Of a DNA stretch of 64,000 nt, positions 1 through 10,045 are shown piece after piece. The stretch comes from CAVVEQ01 sp963828855. GTDB lineage: Bacteria > Chloroflexota > Anaerolineae > Anaerolineales > Anaerolineaceae. The position numbers and the translations under genes were made by a program. The number at the start of each line of letters is the position of its first letter. The stretch's first letter is position 1. Location of the stretch: NCBI GenBank assembly GCA_963828855.1, contig CAWHGB010000007.1, positions 45,350-109,349 of the forward strand, given 5' to 3'. The notes under the pieces were generated by a model, which was given only the letters and a program-made list of their open reading frames with translations, was not told the DNA's origin and did not search any database.

Positions 1-14
1 CATGGAGTGCAACT

Positions 15-409
15 TTGAAAATCGGAAGAATTGAACACTTTTCGATAAATTGCATCGATTATCCAGAAATCGAGAGCATTTCTACGAAGGCATCCTGGGT
101 TTCAAGTTCCTGGAAACCGTGGATTGCGGCGATTTCGATATCAGCTATTTCGCCCTACCCGCGGGCAGCCGCTTGGAACTCTTCGATTACCGCGGGAAGA
201 ACCCGGTGGTTTCCCACGAGGAGAGCGAAAGCGGCCTGCGCCACGTGGCCTTCCAGGTGGAGGATGTGGCTGCCCATGAAAAGGAATTACGAGCAGCAGG
301 CGTGGAGATCACCCTTTCCACCTGCGACCTGCCCAACCTGGGCGCGCGGGTGCTGCTCTTCCTGGATCCAAACGGTGTGACCCTTGAATTTTGTGAACCG
401 TTGAAATAA
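15..409 (+). CDS. VOC (glyoxalase/bleomycin-resistance fold) protein, frameshifted
   Basis: A vicinal-oxygen-chelate fold protein of about 130 residues. The start is a TTG at 15 with a GGAG ribosome site 7 nt upstream, giving MKIGRIEHFSINCIDYPE. Near position 70 the frame must slip by one base (an A missing from an AAA run), after which it continues with REHFYEGILGFKF, the usual first-strand/helix region of VOC proteins. The second half has GLRHVAFQVEDV and DPNGVTLEFCE, the classic repeated beta-alpha-beta module that carries the metal ligands. The substrate cannot be told from sequence. It lies just upstream of, and in the same direction as, the old-yellow-enzyme gene, so the two may be co-transcribed. 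The break is probably a sequencing error because both flanking parts are conserved. Confidence 0.75.
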
Positions 410-442
410 TTTCTGACAATATATTGAAGGAGGTAAAAAGGA

Positions 443-1685
443 ATGGATAAACGAGAAATACTGCTCTCCCCGGTGAAGATCGGCAGCCACACATCCCAGA
501 ACCGCTTTTTCATCCAGGCGATGGAATGCAACGATGGCGATAAGGATGGCAATCCTACCGATCTGACCTATCAACGCTACGAAAAACTCTTCCAGGGTGA
601 AGCCGGACTTGTCAGCCTGGAAGCCATCACCATCACCGATAAAAACCGCTCGCGCATGAACCAGCTTTTCATCATGCCTCAAAACAAAGCAGCCCTGGAG
701 AAATTCGTCCGCCGCATGCGCGAGGTGAACCCCAAGACGCTCTTTATTTTCCAGCTCACCCATTCCGGCGAGCTGAGCAACCCGGAATTCTCCAAGCGCC
801 TCTCGGTCAGACCGCTCCCGGGTTACACCGCGGATGTGTTCACCGAGGATGAATTCGAGAAGATCATGCAGGATTTCGTCTTGGCCGCCAAGATGACCTA
901 TGACGTGGGCGCGGACGGCATCGACATGAAATTCTGCCATGGCTACCTGGGTTCGCAGATCCTGCGCCCCTACAACACGCGCAAATGGAAGTATGGCGGT
1001 CCATGGGAAAACCGGCGCCAGTTCGCCTTTGATCTTTACGAACGAATTCGCAAGGCTAGTCCCGGATAAAAACTTCCTGATCGGCTCCAAGATCTCCGTC
1101 TGGGAGGGTTTCCCCGGCGGATTCGGCACCGCGGGACCGGATACCCCGGTCATCGACCTGAGCGAACCCATCGACCTGGTCAAGGGATTGGAAGAGCGCG
1201 GCGCGCAGTTCATCATCCAGTCTGCCGGCAGCCCCTCCATCACCATCAGCCTCACCCAGGCGGATAAGGATCACCCCTACTTTGCCTACCTGCATCAGTT
1301 CTTTGCCAAGGTGCTCAAGGAGAACGTGAAGGGTGATACCGTGGTGATCGGCTCGAACTACTCCGTCTTCGGCAAGGGCAAGAGCCGTCTGCAGGCCGTC
1401 GCCCCGGAGGATAGCGCTCTGCTGGCGTATGGCGCTAAGAACATCGAAAAGGGCTACGTGGATATGATCGCACTCGGTCGGCAGTCCTTTGCCGATCCCT
1501 TCCTGCCCCAGAAGGTACGCGAAGGCAGAGAGGACGAGATCGATTTCTGCACCGCCTGCGATAACTGCCTGGAACTGCTCATCCAGCAAGCTCCCATTGG
1601 CTGCTGCACCTATAACAAGACTTACACCGATATCCTGGTGCAGACCCGCAAGGAAAAAGGCAAGCTGAAACAAAATCACACCTAG
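443..1685 (+). CDS. NADH:flavin oxidoreductase, old yellow enzyme family (FMN, 4Fe-4S type), frameshifted
   Basis: A flavoprotein of about 413 residues related to 2,4-dienoyl-CoA reductase and OYE-like enoate reductases. It has the TIM-barrel start MDKREILLSPVKIGSH, a substrate-side segment DGIDMKFCHGYL and RPYNTRKWKYGG, and near the C-terminus CTACDNCLELL followed 12 residues later by another Cys, the spacing used to hold the 4Fe-4S cluster in this family. It stops soon after the cluster, so it lacks the C-terminal FAD/NAD module of the long dienoyl-CoA reductases and would need an external electron donor. An extra base near 1056 splits the frame between YERIRK and LVPDKNFLIG. The ATG at 443 follows a GGAGG site. 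A strong terminator follows the stop. The substrate is unknown. Confidence 0.85.
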
Positions 1686-1705
1686 TCATTCATCCTCCTT
1701 TTGGG

Positions 1706-1738
1706 AAACGACCTGCTCCGAATAAAGGCAGGTCGTTT
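1706..1738 (+). terminator. Intrinsic terminator after the OYE gene
   Basis: An 11-bp perfect inverted repeat, AAACGACCTGC with GCAGGTCGTTT, with an 11-nt loop and ending in a T-run. It sits 20 nt after the OYE stop codon. Confidence 0.8.
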
Positions 1739-1752
1739 TCATTTTCCGCTTG

Positions 1753-1758
1753 TATAAT
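1753..1758 (+). promoter_or_regulatory. Candidate -10 box (TATAAT)
   Basis: A perfect TATAAT lies 31 nt before the YbaK-like start codon, just after the OYE terminator. I see no good -35 hexamer at 16-18 bp upstream, so this is only a plausible promoter. Confidence 0.35.
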
Positions 1759-1789
1759 ATTCCAATTAAACTTAGAGGAAATTGATTTT

Positions 1790-2282
1790 ATGGAAAATTC
1801 ATCTCAGCGCCAGCGCTCAACGTTTTCAGGATCATCTCGCCGCGCGCGGCTACCCAACCGGGTGGTGGAGATGCCTGGCTCCACCCGCACCTCCGCCGAA
1901 GCCGCAGCCGCCATCGGCTGCATCGGTGGCTCAGATCGCCAAGTCCATCATATTCAGGTCAGAAATCGAAGGAACGGACTTAGCGGTGATGGTCATCGCC
2001 AGCGGAATCAACCGGGTGGACGAGAAGAAGATCAACGGCTTGATCGGCAGCCCAATCCGCAAAGCCGACGCGGATTTTGTCCGTCAGCAGACCGGTTACG
2101 TTATCGGCGGGGTGCCGCCCATGGGGCATGCCCACCTCATCCGCATTTTGATTGACGCGGACCTCATGCAATATGATGAGATCTGGGCTGCGGCAGGAAC
2201 ACCCTTCGCCGTGTTCCAGCTCACCCCCGCCCAGCTTGTGGAGATGACCGCTGGGACTGTGGCTAATACACGAGTGGATTGA
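1790..2282 (+). CDS. YbaK/EbsC-family aminoacyl-tRNA deacylase, multiply frameshifted
   Basis: A protein of about 163 residues of the YbaK/ProX editing-domain family, which hydrolyses misacylated tRNAs such as Cys-tRNA(Pro). Pieces in two frames tile a full domain: MENSSQR, then RFQDHLAARGYP, then NRVVEMPGSTRTSAEAAAAIGC, then VAQIAKSIIFRSEIEG with the conserved Lys, and finally GSPIRKADADFV, TGYVIGGVPPMGH and the end at TRVD. Three single-base slips (around 1815, 1850 and 1930) are needed in 160 codons, a very high local indel density. The conserved GGVPP/H segment that lines the active site is intact. It is followed by a strong terminator and appears monocistronic. tRNA specificity is not determined by what I can see. 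Confidence 0.75.
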
Positions 2283-2312
2283 AACGTATTGGTGGATAAG
2301 AGAGTTAATCAA

Positions 2313-2342
2313 AAAATCCCTGGCAGTGCTGCCAGGGATTTT
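2313..2342. terminator. Bidirectional intrinsic terminator between convergent genes
   Basis: A 13-bp perfect stem, AAAATCCCTGGCA with TGCCAGGGATTTT, around a GTGC loop. It has A-runs on one side and T-runs on the other, so it can serve both the YbaK gene (plus) and the Mop gene (minus). Confidence 0.85.
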
Positions 2343-2360
2343 CATTTTTGGATGGCAAAT

Positions 2361-2573
2361 TTAATCATCCACCGCGATCATGACGTTGGAGGCCTTGATA
2401 ACCGCATAGGCTTCTTTGCCAACTTCGAGCTTCAGGGATTCAACCGATTCCTTGGTGATGACGGAGACGATCTCCTCTCCACCGCTCGTGCGAAGGATCA
2501 CTTCAGAATTTACGGCACCGGGGATGATTTTGACAACCTTCCCTTTGATCACATTTCGGGCACTGAGCTTCAT
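2361..2573 (-). CDS. Molbindin-like single Mop/TOBE domain protein
   Basis: A 70-residue protein consisting of just one Mop domain: MKLSARNVIKGKVVKI at the start, GAVNSEVILRTSGG in the middle and VGKEAYAVIKASNVMIAVDD at the end. This is the signature of molbindins, which assemble as small oligomers and bind molybdate or tungstate oxyanions in the cytoplasm as store or buffer. The VIKASNVMIA stretch carries the usual oxyanion-contacting residues. It stands alone, convergent with the YbaK gene. Its presence agrees with a cell using molybdoenzymes, such as the molybdenum hydroxylase at 38.6-42.3 kb. No ModE DNA-binding domain is attached, so it is not a ModE regulator. Confidence 0.9.
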   Translation of the reverse strand: MKLSARNVIKGKVVKIIPGAVNSEVILRTSGGEEIVSVITKESVESLKLEVGKEAYAVIKASNVMIAVDD

Positions 2574-2642
2574 TTATTTCCTCACTTAACTCTATTCTGG
2601 ACTAATTTTATCCGATTATAACTGAATTTCAATCCTATCTAA

Positions 2643-3813
2643 TCAATCCACAGTAGCTTCCTTGCCAATGCCTGCATATCCCGTGGCTGCCTTCTTCAAC
2701 CTCTGACATCTCAATGAATTCATCGCTCGTATGCGCCTGGGCGAATATCCCCGGGGCCAAACACCACCGCCGGGATGCCGGCAACCCCGGCACTGTAACT
2801 GGCATTGGTGCAGTAGGGAATTGCGTACGAGTTCCGCTGGTCAATACCTGCTGAAATCAGCACAGTCCTGGCATTGCCGCACCAGACTCGGATTCCACCC
2901 CGTATCCCAGGCGGGATGGAAATCGCTCGGGTGAATGCATTTCTCGGTGTAACTGGTGAAGGTGACCTGGTCCATTTCGACCGTTGCGCCGTGCATATTT
3001 GCTGCCACACCTTCGTAATCCTGCAGTACGCTTTTCTCGGCTGTTTCCCCGGGCATCAAGGCGTCTGATCCAGGGTTAGGCGGCATTCCACCGGGACGGT
3101 GGATAGACTGGGAAAGGGATTGGAGATCAGTTCGATTGGCGCGTGGCTTCCGTTTCCGATGGATGGGTTGGATGGAAAAGCGTGATCGGAAAGCTCCTGC
3201 GGCCAGTTGTCGCCAGGGCATACACGGCGTTCCCGGATTGGTCATCCGCGGAGGAATGGGCTGCCATCCCCGGCACCCGGAAGGTCACCCGCGCCCGTGC
3301 CACGCTGCCCGAATCCTAGCTGGCAATTGGTCGGTTCGCCAACCACGACAACGTCCGGGTGGATCGCATCCACCACCTGCTGCAAACCGATGCCTTCAAA
3401 AGTTTCCTCCCCCACGCTGCCAATTACATAGATGGTGCCTTGGAATTGACTTCGATCCAAGCTCCCCAGGCCCGCGATCATGGCCGCCATCGAACCCTTA
3501 TTGTCCGTGGCTCCCCTCCCCCACACCCGGCCACTCCGCAACTTCGCCACTGAAGGGATCACGCTCCCACAATTCCGGGCCACCGCCGGGACCACGTCCA
3601 ATGTGGGCGTCGAAGATCAGCTTCCCGCCCTGGTCGGATTAGCCGTGAAGCTCACCTATCAGGTTTCCCGCCGCATCCCGCCAGATACGATCAAAACCGG
3701 CAGCCTTCATGGCGCTTCTCGGCCGCTTCGACCACCCCGCCTTCCTGACCGGAAAGGCTGGGTTGTCGGACAAGGTTCTGGAGGATTTCGATGGGGGAGA
3801 TGTGAGTGTCCAT
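2643..3813 (-). CDS. M20-family metallo-amidohydrolase (YgeY / ureidopropionase-like), heavily frameshifted
   Basis: About 390 residues of M20 fold assembled from several frames: MDTHISPIEILQNLVRQPSLSG at the start, DAHIDVV (metal-binding HxD), GRGATDNKGSMAAM (bridging Asp), VGEETFEGIG (catalytic Glu-Glu) and a C-terminal YCTNASYSAGVAGIPAVVFGPG, which resembles YgeY-type hydrolases. At least five single-base slips are needed (about 3725, 3610, 3245, 3000 and 2840). It is the last gene of the hydA-preT-preA operon, 58 nt after preA. The M20 family includes N-carbamoyl-beta-alanine and N-carbamoyl-amino-acid amidohydrolases, so the simplest role is the last step of pyrimidine breakdown, releasing beta-alanine, CO2 and ammonia. 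YgeY-like peptidase activity is the alternative. Confidence 0.7.
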
Positions 3814-3871
3814 GGGGTTTCCTTGGTTGAAAGGATGATTGGTTGAATGGTTGATTTGATAATTGGTAGGA

Positions 3872-5070
3872 TCAGTGGGTTTGCAACTGGATTTCTATAC
3901 AATCCGGCACCGGGCAGACCTGGGCACATAAGACCGCAACCGACACAAAGCCCCTCCTGCACCACTGGGCGCCGGTCTGCCGGGAACTCGATGGCCATGT
4001 GACCGCCATCGGCGCAGGCAACATAGCACAATCCGCAACCAATGCAGGTATCCATGTCAATCCTGGAGACGACTTTGACTCCGTGGGTGAGCTTTTCGTG
4101 TTCAGTCAACTTCACAAGCGCCAGGCCGATTACCTCCGCTGGGGACCTATACTGGTGATCCTCCAGCCAGCGGGAAAGTCCATCCCTCAGTGGATTAATC
4201 AACCCAAAGCCGCGCTGCAGCACTGCCGTGCAGACTTGTACGGTGGTGGCTCCCAGCAGCAGGTATTCCAGCGCGTCCCGCCAGTCATAAATCCCACCCA
4301 CTCCCGAGATCGGGATTTTTACTGAGCTAGCAAGATCGGCCACAATGCGCAGACCTATGGGTTTCACCGCCCTTCCCGAAAAACCGCCGCGGGTGCCTTT
4401 CCCCTGCACGCTTGGCAGCGGTGAAAATGTACTTCAAATCTATCCCGCCTATACCCTCCAGGCAATCGATGGCGCAGATACCGTTCCCCCCGCCCCGTTC
4501 CACCGCCTTCCCGATCGAAACAATATCGGTCACGCTGGGGCTGAGCTTCACGTAAACTGGCGCGCTGCGCCTGCCTTCCACCACCCAAGCCGTGACCTTT
4601 TCGGTCAGGTGCGGGTCCTGGCTGACCATCCAGCCCGGGGTGGATTCACCCTCCAGTTCCGCTCCCTGCGGGCAGGAGATGCTGGCTTCGATCATATCCG
4701 CCCCGGCTTGCTCGGAGATATACACCAGTTCGTGCCACTCCTCCCTGGTGCTGCCCATCAGGCTGGCAATGATGCGCTTTTCTGGAAAACGCGATTTTAA
4801 CCAGGCGATATCCTCGGCCACCTCATGGATATGCCTTTCGGATAACAGGTCTGTATTTTGCAGCCCCACCAATCCGGGACCCGGCCGCACACCGGCCATG
4901 ATCGGATAGGTGATGGATACTTCTTCGGAGTCCAGGGAGGTGGTTTTCAACACAGCGCCCGCCCAACCGCGTTCCAATCCGCGAGCGGTCATCTCGCGGT
5001 TATCGGTGGACGGCGAAGCAGCCAGGATAAATGGATTCTCGAAACGAATCCCGCAGAAATCAACGACCAT
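3872..5070 (-). CDS. preA: NAD-dependent dihydropyrimidine dehydrogenase, PreA subunit, frameshifted
   Basis: A protein of about 400 residues. The N-terminal TIM-barrel FMN domain resembles dihydroorotate dehydrogenase (VVDFCGIRFENPFILAASP, KLSPSVTDIV, GISGVGGIYDWRDALEYL). A C-terminal pair of 4Fe-4S motifs follows, CIGCGLCYVAC and CVGCGLCAQVCP. With PreT it reduces uracil or thymine to the 5,6-dihydro form, or runs in reverse, at the expense of NADH. In the substrate loop I see ISCPQG and later GWMVSQDP; the position equivalent to the catalytic Cys of mammalian DPD seems to be Ser, but the alignment is by eye. Frame slips fall near 4390 and 3945. It starts 1 nt after the preT stop, so the two are translationally coupled. 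Confidence 0.9.
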
Positions 5071-5071
5071 G

Positions 5072-6388
5072 TTAATCACGGGTAATCCCCTGCCCGGCCA
5101 GCCAGGTATATGCCTCGCGTGCGGCTTGCATCCCCGAGGCCATACTGCCGACGATTGAAGAACCGCCTGATCGAATTTCACCCGCCGCAAACACCTTGGG
5201 GTTGGAAGTCTGGAATTTCCCCAATTCTACAGCTGCTAGCCCCTTGTTTTCGGCAATTCCCAATCCTTTTAGAAGATTCAACTCGGATGACTGCCCAAGG
5301 GCGAGCACAACAGCGTCGCAATCCAGGAAGGTCGGTTGTTTATTCGGATCGGGTTCCACCCAGCGGCGGCCGCCGCGCATTTCTGCGCTGTAGCGCATAT
5401 GGGCGATCTTCACCCCGCAGACCCTACCTTTCTCGGAAATGATCATTTCCGTCACGCTAAACCAGCGGAATTCCACCCCCAGCGCACAGGCTTCAATATA
5501 TTCATATTCCCAGGCGGGCATTTCTTCAAGTCCGCGGCGGTATAGGACGATCACCCTCTCCGCCCCGTTTCTTTTTGCCACCGCAGCTGCATCCAGCGCC
5601 ACATTCCCCCCTCCGATGACCACAACAGTGGAACCAAGCAGCGGGATGGTGCCCTCCCGGGTGTGGGCTGTCCGTGCCCTGGATAAATAATCCAGCGCCC
5701 GGAAAACCCCCTGGCTTTCCGCACCGGGAATGCCAGGGTCCGGGTCGGCTTGCTGACCGATCGCCAGGATAACAGCCTGGTATTCGGAAACGATTCTTGC
5801 AGCAACGGTTTCATCCACGTCCGAACTTGAATGGAGGTGGATTCCCCCGGCGAGGATCCGGGAAATGTCATGATCGACCACAGTTTGGGGAAGATGATGC
5901 TCAGGAATTACCCTGCCGGCCTGGCCGCCCAATTCCTCCGAGCGCTCAAAGAGATGCGCTTCCAGCCCCAGCCGTACGAACTGCGCAGCCGCTCCCAACC
6001 CGGCCGGCCCGCCGCCAATCACAGCCACCCGCGGCGCATCGGGGGCAACCCGCGGTAGACGGGGTGATTCGGCGTTCCCCGTGGCGAAGGCTTGCAGAGC
6101 TCCGATCCGCACGGCAGGCTCTCCCAGGGGCAGCAGCACGCAGGATCCCTCGCAAAGTTCGGCAGTCGGGCAGGCAGTGCCGCAGACATACCCAAGCGGG
6201 CAAGCCGCGTAGATCAGATCCGCCGCACCCTGGAGGTTATCCTCCGAAATGCGCTGGATGAAATCGGGAATGGGCACGCGAGCAGGGCAGGCATCCACGC
6301 AGGGAGGATTGTGGCAGCCAAGGCAGCGGCGGGATTCGAGCAGTGCCTGTGGGCGGTTTAGGGTGTGGGTATTTCGTTTCTTAACCAT
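5072..6388 (-). CDS. preT: Dihydropyrimidine dehydrogenase electron-transfer subunit PreT (GltD-like)
   Basis: An intact 438-residue NAD(P)H-dependent flavoprotein of the glutamate-synthase small-subunit type. The N-terminal helical domain has two Cys groups, CLGCHNPPCVDACPARVP (residues about 22-39) and ACPLGYVCGTACPTAELC, which bind 4Fe-4S clusters. The FAD site follows (VAVIGGGPAGLGAAAQF, about 118-134), then the NAD site (STVVVIGGGNVALDAA), and the C-terminal FAD motif AAGEIRSGGSSIVGSMASG. It passes electrons from NADH through FAD to the PreA clusters. It lies between hydA (44 nt upstream) and preA (1 nt downstream) in one minus-strand operon. Confidence 0.93.
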   Translation of the reverse strand: MVKKRNTHTLNRPQALLESRRCLGCHNPPCVDACPARVPIPDFIQRISEDNLQGAADLIYAACPLGYVCGTACPTAELCEGSCVLLPLGEPAVRIGALQAFATGNAESPRLPRVAPDAPRVAVIGGGPAGLGAAAQFVRLGLEAHLFERSEELGGQAGRVIPEHHLPQTVVDHDISRILAGGIHLHSSSDVDETVAARIVSEYQAVILAIGQQADPDPGIPGAESQGVFRALDYLSRARTAHTREGTIPLLGSTVVVIGGGNVALDAAAVAKRNGAERVIVLYRRGLEEMPAWEYEYIEACALGVEFRWFSVTEMIISEKGRVCGVKIAHMRYSAEMRGGRRWVEPDPNKQPTFLDCDAVVLALGQSSELNLLKGLGIAENKGLAAVELGKFQTSNPKVFAAGEIRSGGSSIVGSMASGMQAAREAYTWLAGQGITRD

Positions 6389-6432
6389 TTTTCTCCGATC
6401 AGCTCGATCTTTCGGATCATCAGGTTGGGATT

Positions 6433-7805
6433 CTACCCTGAAAGCACACGCCGGATCAGGATTCCATTGGAATCTGCTTGGAGTTCGTTTTCTCGAACGA
6501 TTACCCGTCCACGTAGAAAGGTTGCCCGGACCCTTCCCTGCACTTGCTACCCTTCATAGGGGAGACAATCGGTATTCATGTGAAGATTGGCAGCGTGCAC
6601 TTCCCAGCTCGGGATAGGATCAAAGAGAACCAGGTCAGCATCAGCTCCCGGAATAATGCTCCCTTTTCGCGGATGGAGTCCAAACACCCTTGCCGGCTCT
6701 TCGGCCCAGATTTGGGTGAATTTTTCGAGGGTCAATTTGCCAGCCGCGACCCCGGCGGTGAATATGAGCGGCAAGCGCAATTCCACCCCACCCATGCCGC
6801 CAGGGATTCTGCTGAAATCATTGAGATCAGTTTCCTTCTGCGCCCGGGTATACGGACAGTGATCCGTGGCCAGGATGGAGAGAGTTCCATCTGCCAGCCC
6901 ATTCCAAAGCGCCTGCTGGTGTACTGCATGTTTGATGGATGGCGCGCAGATCAGGCTGGCAGCGTGGGCGGGATCCCCGCAATAATCCGCTGAAGTGAAA
7001 AGCAGGTATTGGGGGCAGGTTTCACCGCTCACAGGTCGGCCGGCTCTTCGTGCCTCAGCAATAGCTGAAACCCCGCCATGGGTGCTCACGTGGTGGATAT
7101 GCACGCGGGTACCGATCTGTTGCTGGTAATGCAGAAGGCGGTGAATCGCATCTTCCTCGCACTCCACCGGGCGGGATTCGGGGTATTGGCAAAGGGATTT
7201 CTTGCCCTTCTGCCAATAAATTCTGCAGTCACCCTGTCCGCCAGGGGTCCATCCTCGGCGTGAACGGATACAAGCGCACCAACTGCCCGGATGGCTTCGA
7301 GTACTTGTCGAAGTTCTGAATCATCCAGCCGAAAGCCATCATAAGCCATGAACACTTTGAAGCTTGGGAAACCAGCCCGAACAAGGGCTGGGATTTCCTT
7401 CACCATGTTCGCAACATCTCCGCGGATGTTTAGATGGAAGCTGTAATCCACCCAAGAGTCCCGCGCTGCCTCTTCTTTTTTTCTCTCCAAAGATTCCGCG
7501 AGATTTTCATCCCCCTCCGGGATGCAAAAATCGATCACTGTGGTGACCCCCCCAAACGCTGCTGCCTTCGTGCCAGTAGCAAAGGTATCGGAGGAGACAT
7601 GCGCTCCAGTCGGCCAGGGAAGATGGACGTGAACATCCACCCCGCCGGGAAGCACGACCAAGCCGCTGGCATCCAGTACCTCAGCACCATCCGATGGCAG
7701 ATCCTCACCCACCGAACTTATTTTGTCATCCTCGATCAGGATATCCCCCTGCAAGGATCCGCACCCGCGTGCGATCAATCCATTCTTGATCAGTATCTTA
7801 TTCAC
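6433..7805 (-). CDS. hydA: Dihydropyrimidinase / D-hydantoinase, frameshift plus in-frame TAG
   Basis: A cyclic amidohydrolase of about 457 residues that opens dihydrouracil to N-carbamoyl-beta-alanine. It starts with GTG at 7805 (MNKILIKNGLIARG). Metal-site features are GGVDVHVHLP (HxH), FPSFKVFMAY (the Lys carboxylated to bridge two metals), VHAEDG, HIHHVSTHGG and SILATDHCPYT (catalytic Asp). A one-base slip near 7170 joins the two halves. In the C-terminal tail an in-frame TAG at 6547-6549 interrupts CLPYEG before QVQGRVRATFLRG, which is the normal end of this family, so the true stop is probably the TAG at 6433. First gene of the hydA-preT-preA-M20 operon. Confidence 0.85.
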
Positions 7806-7850
7806 GGAATTCCATTTCCCTAATAACTCATTGGTAAAAGCAGTTCGGGA

Positions 7851-7856
7851 ATTATA
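7851..7856 (-). promoter_or_regulatory. Candidate -10 box for the hydA operon
   Basis: On the minus strand a perfect TATAAT sits 46 nt upstream of the hydA GTG. The -35 region is weak (TTCTGA at a short spacer). The intergenic region 7806-7927 is divergent with the next plus-strand gene and is the only upstream space for this operon. Confidence 0.4.
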
Positions 7857-7927
7857 GCATCCAGGAACCGGTCAGAATCCGCGCGGCTGGCATTTCCCCT
7901 GTACAATTAAGTCTGAGGATCCCCCCT

Positions 7928-10016
7928 ATGCTGCTATACGCTGTTTGTATCTTCGTTTCCGCCTTCCTGCTCTTCCAGGTCCAACCGATGATCTCGCGGT
8001 TCATCCTACCGTTTTTCGGCGGCACCCCAATGGTCTGGTCCACGGTACAGCTCTTTTTCCAGGTATTTCTTACGGTCGGCTATGCCTATTCCGCCTGGAT
8101 GATTTCCCGCGTTCCTGTCAAAAATCAGCGGGTGATCCATATTTCCTTGCTGGCCTTGGGTGTGGCCTTGCTCGCCGGGTTGGGATTTTTCTGGCCCTCC
8201 CCGGTGACACCCTCTGCAGCCTGGAAACCGATCGGCGTGGATACGCCCATCTTGGATATTTTTAAACTCTTAATCGTGGCGGTGGGATTGCCCTATTTCA
8301 TGCTCTGCACAAACAGCCCGCTCATCCAGGCCTGGTTCAGCAAGGCACTCCCGGGTAAAAGCCCCTACCGGCTGTATGCTCTCTCAAATATCGGTTCCCT
8401 TCTGGGTCTGCTTGTATATCCATTCCTGATCGAGCCCAACCTTACCCTGCGAGCCCAGGGATGGGCCTGGGCGATTGGTTTTGTCCTTTTTGCAGCTCTT
8501 GCCGGCACAGCCGCCTTCCGCTCCACCCGCTATGCCGGAACCGAAGAAGCAAAAGTCATATCACCGCTCTCACCCCGTCCGATGAAGCGCGTGCAAGCGC
8601 TCTGGATCCTTTTCAGCGCGGTCGCCTCCACCCTTCTGCTGGCCATCACCAACCAGATCACCCAGGAGGTTGCAGCCGTTCCCTTCCTTTGGGTGCTGCC
8701 ACTTTCCATTTACCTGGTAACGTTCATCCTTACCTATTCAGGCGAGAAATGGTACAGCCGCAGGCTTTTCGGCGTCCTGCTTATCATCGCTTCTGCCGCC
8801 ATGCTCTGGGCGCTCATTGACGTTCGCACCCATTTCATAACCCAGATCGCCATCTATAGTTTCGTGCTCTTCACCGGGGCGATGATCTGCAACGGGGAAA
8901 CTTACCGCCTTCGCCCGGCAGCCGACCGGTTGACCCGCTTCTACCTGATGACATCCATCGGTGGTGCGCTGGGCGGAGTTTTCGTGAACCTGATCGCTCC
9001 CTGCCATCTTCAAAGGCTTCTGGGAACTACCCATCAGCATCGGCCTAACCTGGGCGCTCGTGCTGGCCATTTTTGTCAGCCGAAAATCAACCGATGCTGA
9101 AAAACGGGTGAAATTCCTCTTCAATGTAACGATTGGAGCAGCGATTATCCTGGTTGGCGGATTGGCGGTCTTTTCGTTTCTGGGCGGCGCGCCTTCAGGG
9201 GATGTGTTCCAGGAACGCAACTTCTATGGGGTCACCCGCGTCAGGGAGATCAACCAGGACGATCCCGCCTGGCATGGCTATAACCTCGTTCATGGCGTCA
9301 CCATCCACGGCGTTCAATACACCGCTGCCGATAAGCGCGATCTGCCCACCGGCTATTACGCGCAAGAGAGCGGGGTTGGTCTTGCCATTGAGAACCATCC
9401 CAAATTCGGGCAGGGGATGAAGGTCGGGATCATCGGCCTGGGGATGGGGGGGTTATCCGCGTACGGGCAGAGCGGGGATAACTACCGCTATTACGAGATC
9501 AACCCGGTCATGAAAGACCTCGCGCTGGGATTGGGTGATTATTTTTCCTATATCCAGGATTCCCCCGCGATGACGGATATTGTTATGGGCGACGCGCGCA
9601 TTTCCATGGAACGGGAGCTCGCGGATGGCAGCGCCACGGTCTATGATGTGTTGGTGATGGATGCCTTCAGCGGGGATTCGATCCCGGTGCACCTCCTTAC
9701 CAAAGAAGCCTTCGAGATATACCTTCAGCAGCTCGCTCCGGATGGCACCCTGGTCGCCAATATCTCCAACCGGCATCTGAATATGATCCCCGTTTTCTGG
9801 AAACAAGCACAGGCATTTGGAATGCCGATGGTCGTCATCCCCACGGAAGGTGACGGGAAGCTATCCCGCTCCTCGCTTTTCGTTCTCCTCAGCCGCGATC
9901 CCAGTGTTCTCCAAAATCCTGCCATCTCCGCGCGGGCGGAGAAACTGGATGGTTATTCCACCACCATCCCACAGTGGACAGACGATTTCAGTAATCTTTT
10001 TCAGATCCTGAGATAA
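7928..10016 (+). CDS. Membrane-fused spermidine synthase-like protein, one frameshift
   Basis: About 696 residues. The N-terminal half has about ten hydrophobic segments (starting MLLYAVCIFVSAFLLFQVQPMI) typical of the fused MFS/spermidine-synthase family. The C-terminal third is a Rossmann methyltransferase-like domain: VGIIGLGMGGLSAYG, YYEINPVMKDLAL (acidic residue after strand 2), VMGDARISME and VLVMDAFSGDSIPVHLL. In true spermidine synthases the glycine motif is GGGDG, so polyamine synthesis is doubtful here. The family is widespread and its product is unknown. One extra C in a CCC run near 9010 breaks the frame inside the last membrane segments (LIAP to IFKGFWELP). No other gene is clearly linked. 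Confidence 0.8.
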
Positions 10017-10045
10017 CCCTAACACCGCCGTAAGAAAGGTAAGTC

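Noticed and set aside
6547..6549. Pyrrolysine or other programmed TAG readthrough in hydA
   Set aside because: No pyl gene or specific context is visible and the region has many sequence errors, so an assembly error is far more likely.
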